Below are positions 5,060-6,434 of a DNA stretch of 6,434 nucleotides, one piece after another; positions within the stretch are counted from its first letter, which is position 1; every line of letters starts with the position of its first letter. The notes under the pieces are model-generated. The model was not told where the DNA came from, did not search any database, and was given only the letters and a program-made list of their open reading frames with translations. Both the position numbers and the translations under genes were made by a program. Source of the DNA: Roseicyclus sp965662675 (GTDB lineage: Bacteria > Pseudomonadota > Alphaproteobacteria > Rhodobacterales > Rhodobacteraceae); contig NZ_CBFIIK010000136.1 of NCBI RefSeq assembly GCF_965662675.1, forward strand, positions 1 to 6,434. The letters run 5' to 3'.

Positions 5060-5386
5060 ATGGCGAAGGCAAAGGCGAAAGATCAGTGGCAACGCCTGTT
5101 GGAGGTCACCGTCGCCTTGGAAATCTCCAAGACCGAGCGCGACGCCTTTCGCGAACGCTTAGAGGAAATGCGCCAGCAACTTGCGGCCGTCACCACGCGC
5201 GCCGAGCGTGCCGAGCAACGGCTGGAGGAGACCACCCGCATGCTGTTCGATCTCAGCCGCGACGCGGTGGCGACACGCCCGCAATCGACCGCGACCGAGG
5301 TGATGGTCGAAGGGCGCAGCGTGCTGCGCCTGAGCCGCCCGGTCGGCATGGACAGACCCCACGAGATGCGCTGGCCCCAAGGCTAG
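5060..5386 (+). CDS. small coiled-coil hypothetical protein
   Basis: This 108-residue protein belongs to no family I recognise. A short Lys/Ala-rich start (MAKAKAKDQW) leads into a long charged helix, about residues 10-70, with heptad-like spacing of Leu, Val and Met between Glu and Arg (ISKTERDAFRERLEEM, then RAERAEQRLEETTRML). It therefore probably forms a coiled coil and oligomerises. The last 35 residues are less regular (VMVEGRSVLRLSRPVGMDRP). There is no signal peptide, membrane segment or cysteine, which suggests a soluble cytoplasmic protein. GGAGG at 5051-5055 supports the ATG, though the spacing is short (4 nt). An 85-bp gap separates it from the glycosyltransferase gene on the same strand, so cotranscription is possible. 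Control by the box at 4917 is possible but the geometry is unlike that of the other copies. Confidence 0.75.
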   Translation: MAKAKAKDQWQRLLEVTVALEISKTERDAFRERLEEMRQQLAAVTTRAERAEQRLEETTRMLFDLSRDAVATRPQSTATEVMVEGRSVLRLSRPVGMDRPHEMRWPQG

Positions 5387-5471
5387 GGCCATGCGCCTTG
5401 CATCGCTGCGCCGCTTTGCCTAAGCGATCAGCCAATCCATGAGACCGTCGCCACCGAAGGAGCGCCCGGGC

Positions 5472-6434
5472 ATGACCCTTTTCAGCGACCCGCGGCAGAT
5501 CGATGTTGTCGCGCCGAATTTCAAGCGCCGCCTCTCAGGGGTGACATCGACCATCGTGCGGCTTGTGCCGATACAAGCCCAAGATATCGCCATCGCCGCC
5601 GTCGGCCCCGTGCTGCCGGCTCATGTGCCACAGATCCGCCTGCGCGATCTGATCACCCTGCCCCGCCGTGGCCCGCATGGTGCGCGCGTCTGGCATGCCC
5701 GCCGCAACACCGAGATGCTGGGCGGCTTGGCGCTGAAATACCTGTTGGGAAAGAAGCTGCGGCTGGTCTTTACCTCGGCCTCGCAGCGTCACCATACATG
5801 GCTGACCAAGGCGTTGATCGCGCAGATGGATGCGGTGATCGCGACCTCGGCGCGCACGGCCGCCTATCTGGAGCGCCCCGCCACCGTCATCTTGCACGGG
5901 ATCGATGCCGAAAGCTTTCACCCGCCCCAAGACCGCGCCGCGATCCGACGCGCGTTGAACCTGCCGGAAGATGGGGTCTTGATCGGTTGTTACGGCCGTA
6001 TCCGCGCGCAGAAGGGCACCGATGCCTTTGTCGATGCGATGATCGCGGCCTTGCGCGACCGTCCCGATGCGCGCGCGCTGGTGATGGGGCGGGCCTTGGA
6101 CAAATATGCCGATTTTGCCCGCGATCTTGAGGCGCGCGTGGCGCAGGCTGGCTTGGGTGAACGCATCTTGTTCCGCCCCGAAGTTCCGGTCTGGGAGATG
6201 CCACAATGGTACCAAGCGCTTGATCTGTTCGTCGCACCACAACGCTGGGAGGGCTTTGGGCTGACCCCGCTTGAAGCCATGGCCTGCGGCGTGCCAGTCG
6301 TGGCCACCACCGTCGGTGCCTTCGAGGAGTTGGTGGCCGATGGCCAGACCGGTTTCCTGGTTCCACCGGATGCGCCGGATGCCATTGCCACGGCCACAGC
6401 GCAGCTTTTGGATAACCCGCAGCTGCGCGCCCAG
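5472..6434 (+). CDS. lpsB: LpsB-like family 4 glycosyltransferase (partial, runs off the right edge)
   Basis: The first 321 codons are present and the frame is still open at the window end; related proteins are about 350 residues, so only the C-terminal tip is missing. The N-terminus (VVAPNFKRRLSGVTSTI) and the stretches VWHARRNTEML and LVFTSASQRHHTW strongly resemble rhizobial LpsB, a mannosyltransferase of the LPS inner core acting at the cytoplasmic face of the inner membrane. The second Rossmann domain begins near CYGRIRAQKGTD (GRxRxQKG, nucleotide-sugar binding). The GT-B retaining EX7E motif is E260-GFGLTPL-E268, followed by ACGVPVVATTVGAFEELV, which binds the sugar nucleotide. AAGGAG at 5457-5462 with 9-nt spacing supports the start. 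No Crp/Fnr box precedes it, so it seems outside the local regulon. The symbol follows resemblance recalled from memory; donor and acceptor are not proven. Confidence 0.88.
   Translation, partial: MTLFSDPRQIDVVAPNFKRRLSGVTSTIVRLVPIQAQDIAIAAVGPVLPAHVPQIRLRDLITLPRRGPHGARVWHARRNTEMLGGLALKYLLGKKLRLVFTSASQRHHTWLTKALIAQMDAVIATSARTAAYLERPATVILHGIDAESFHPPQDRAAIRRALNLPEDGVLIGCYGRIRAQKGTDAFVDAMIAALRDRPDARALVMGRALDKYADFARDLEARVAQAGLGERILFRPEVPVWEMPQWYQALDLFVAPQRWEGFGLTPLEAMACGVPVVATTVGAFEELVADGQTGFLVPPDAPDAIATATAQLLDNPQLRAQ

Noticed and set aside
5391..5423. Ten-codon plus-strand ORF (MRLASLRRFA) as a leader peptide for the glycosyltransferase gene
   Set aside because: It has no proper SD, no attenuator-like hairpin follows it, and short frames like this are expected by chance.
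5535..6242. 235-codon minus-strand ORF
   Set aside because: It is a shadow of the glycosyltransferase frame, which has clear family motifs and an SD; the minus frame has no recognisable features.

Overview
The window looks like chromosomal DNA of an alphaproteobacterium, most likely from the Rhodobacterales. The reasons are the high GC content, dense compact genes with clear AGGAG-type ribosome binding sites, an FnrN/FnrL-style regulator (Cys-X2-Cys-X7-Cys), and an LpsB-type glycosyltransferase. Family names come from reading the proteins by eye. No search was run.

Layout, left to right: an AT-rich leader (1-195); a '+' two-gene operon of a host-attachment/baeRF-like protein (196-690) and a Crp/Fnr-family iron-sulfur-type regulator (694-1581); a '+' small heat-shock protein (1696-2226); a convergent '-' periplasmic cytochrome c (2287-2721); a divergent '+' protein with three BON domains (2899-3546); a convergent '-' helix-hairpin-helix protein related to the PolX N-terminus (3574-4518); a 541-bp gap without a convincing gene; a '+' 108-residue coiled-coil protein (5060-5386); and a '+' LpsB-like glycosyltransferase that runs off the right edge (5472-6434).

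The most interesting feature is a shared regulatory signature. Six intergenic copies of a 16-bp element, TTG(CG/AT)NNC(C/T)(G/A)TCAATG, sit at 121-136 (+), 1599-1614 (+), 2785-2800 (-), 2820-2835 (+), 4605-4620 (-) and 4917-4932 (-). I found none inside a coding region. Each contains an FNR-like dyad, but five of the six carry TTGCG instead of TTGAT in the left half. Five of the copies lie about 60-90 bp before a start codon and point towards that gene. The regulator encoded here has a Cys where FNR has its recognition-helix Ser212. The simplest reading is a compact, locally encoded and autoregulated stress regulon responding to oxygen, redox or nitric oxide. It would include a chaperone, an electron carrier, a BON protein, a DNA-binding HhH protein and a baeRF-like protein. 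The sites and protein motifs are seen directly; the regulator-site link and the physiology are inferred.

The glycosyltransferase lacks the element and probably belongs to an LPS-core locus beginning at the right side of the window.
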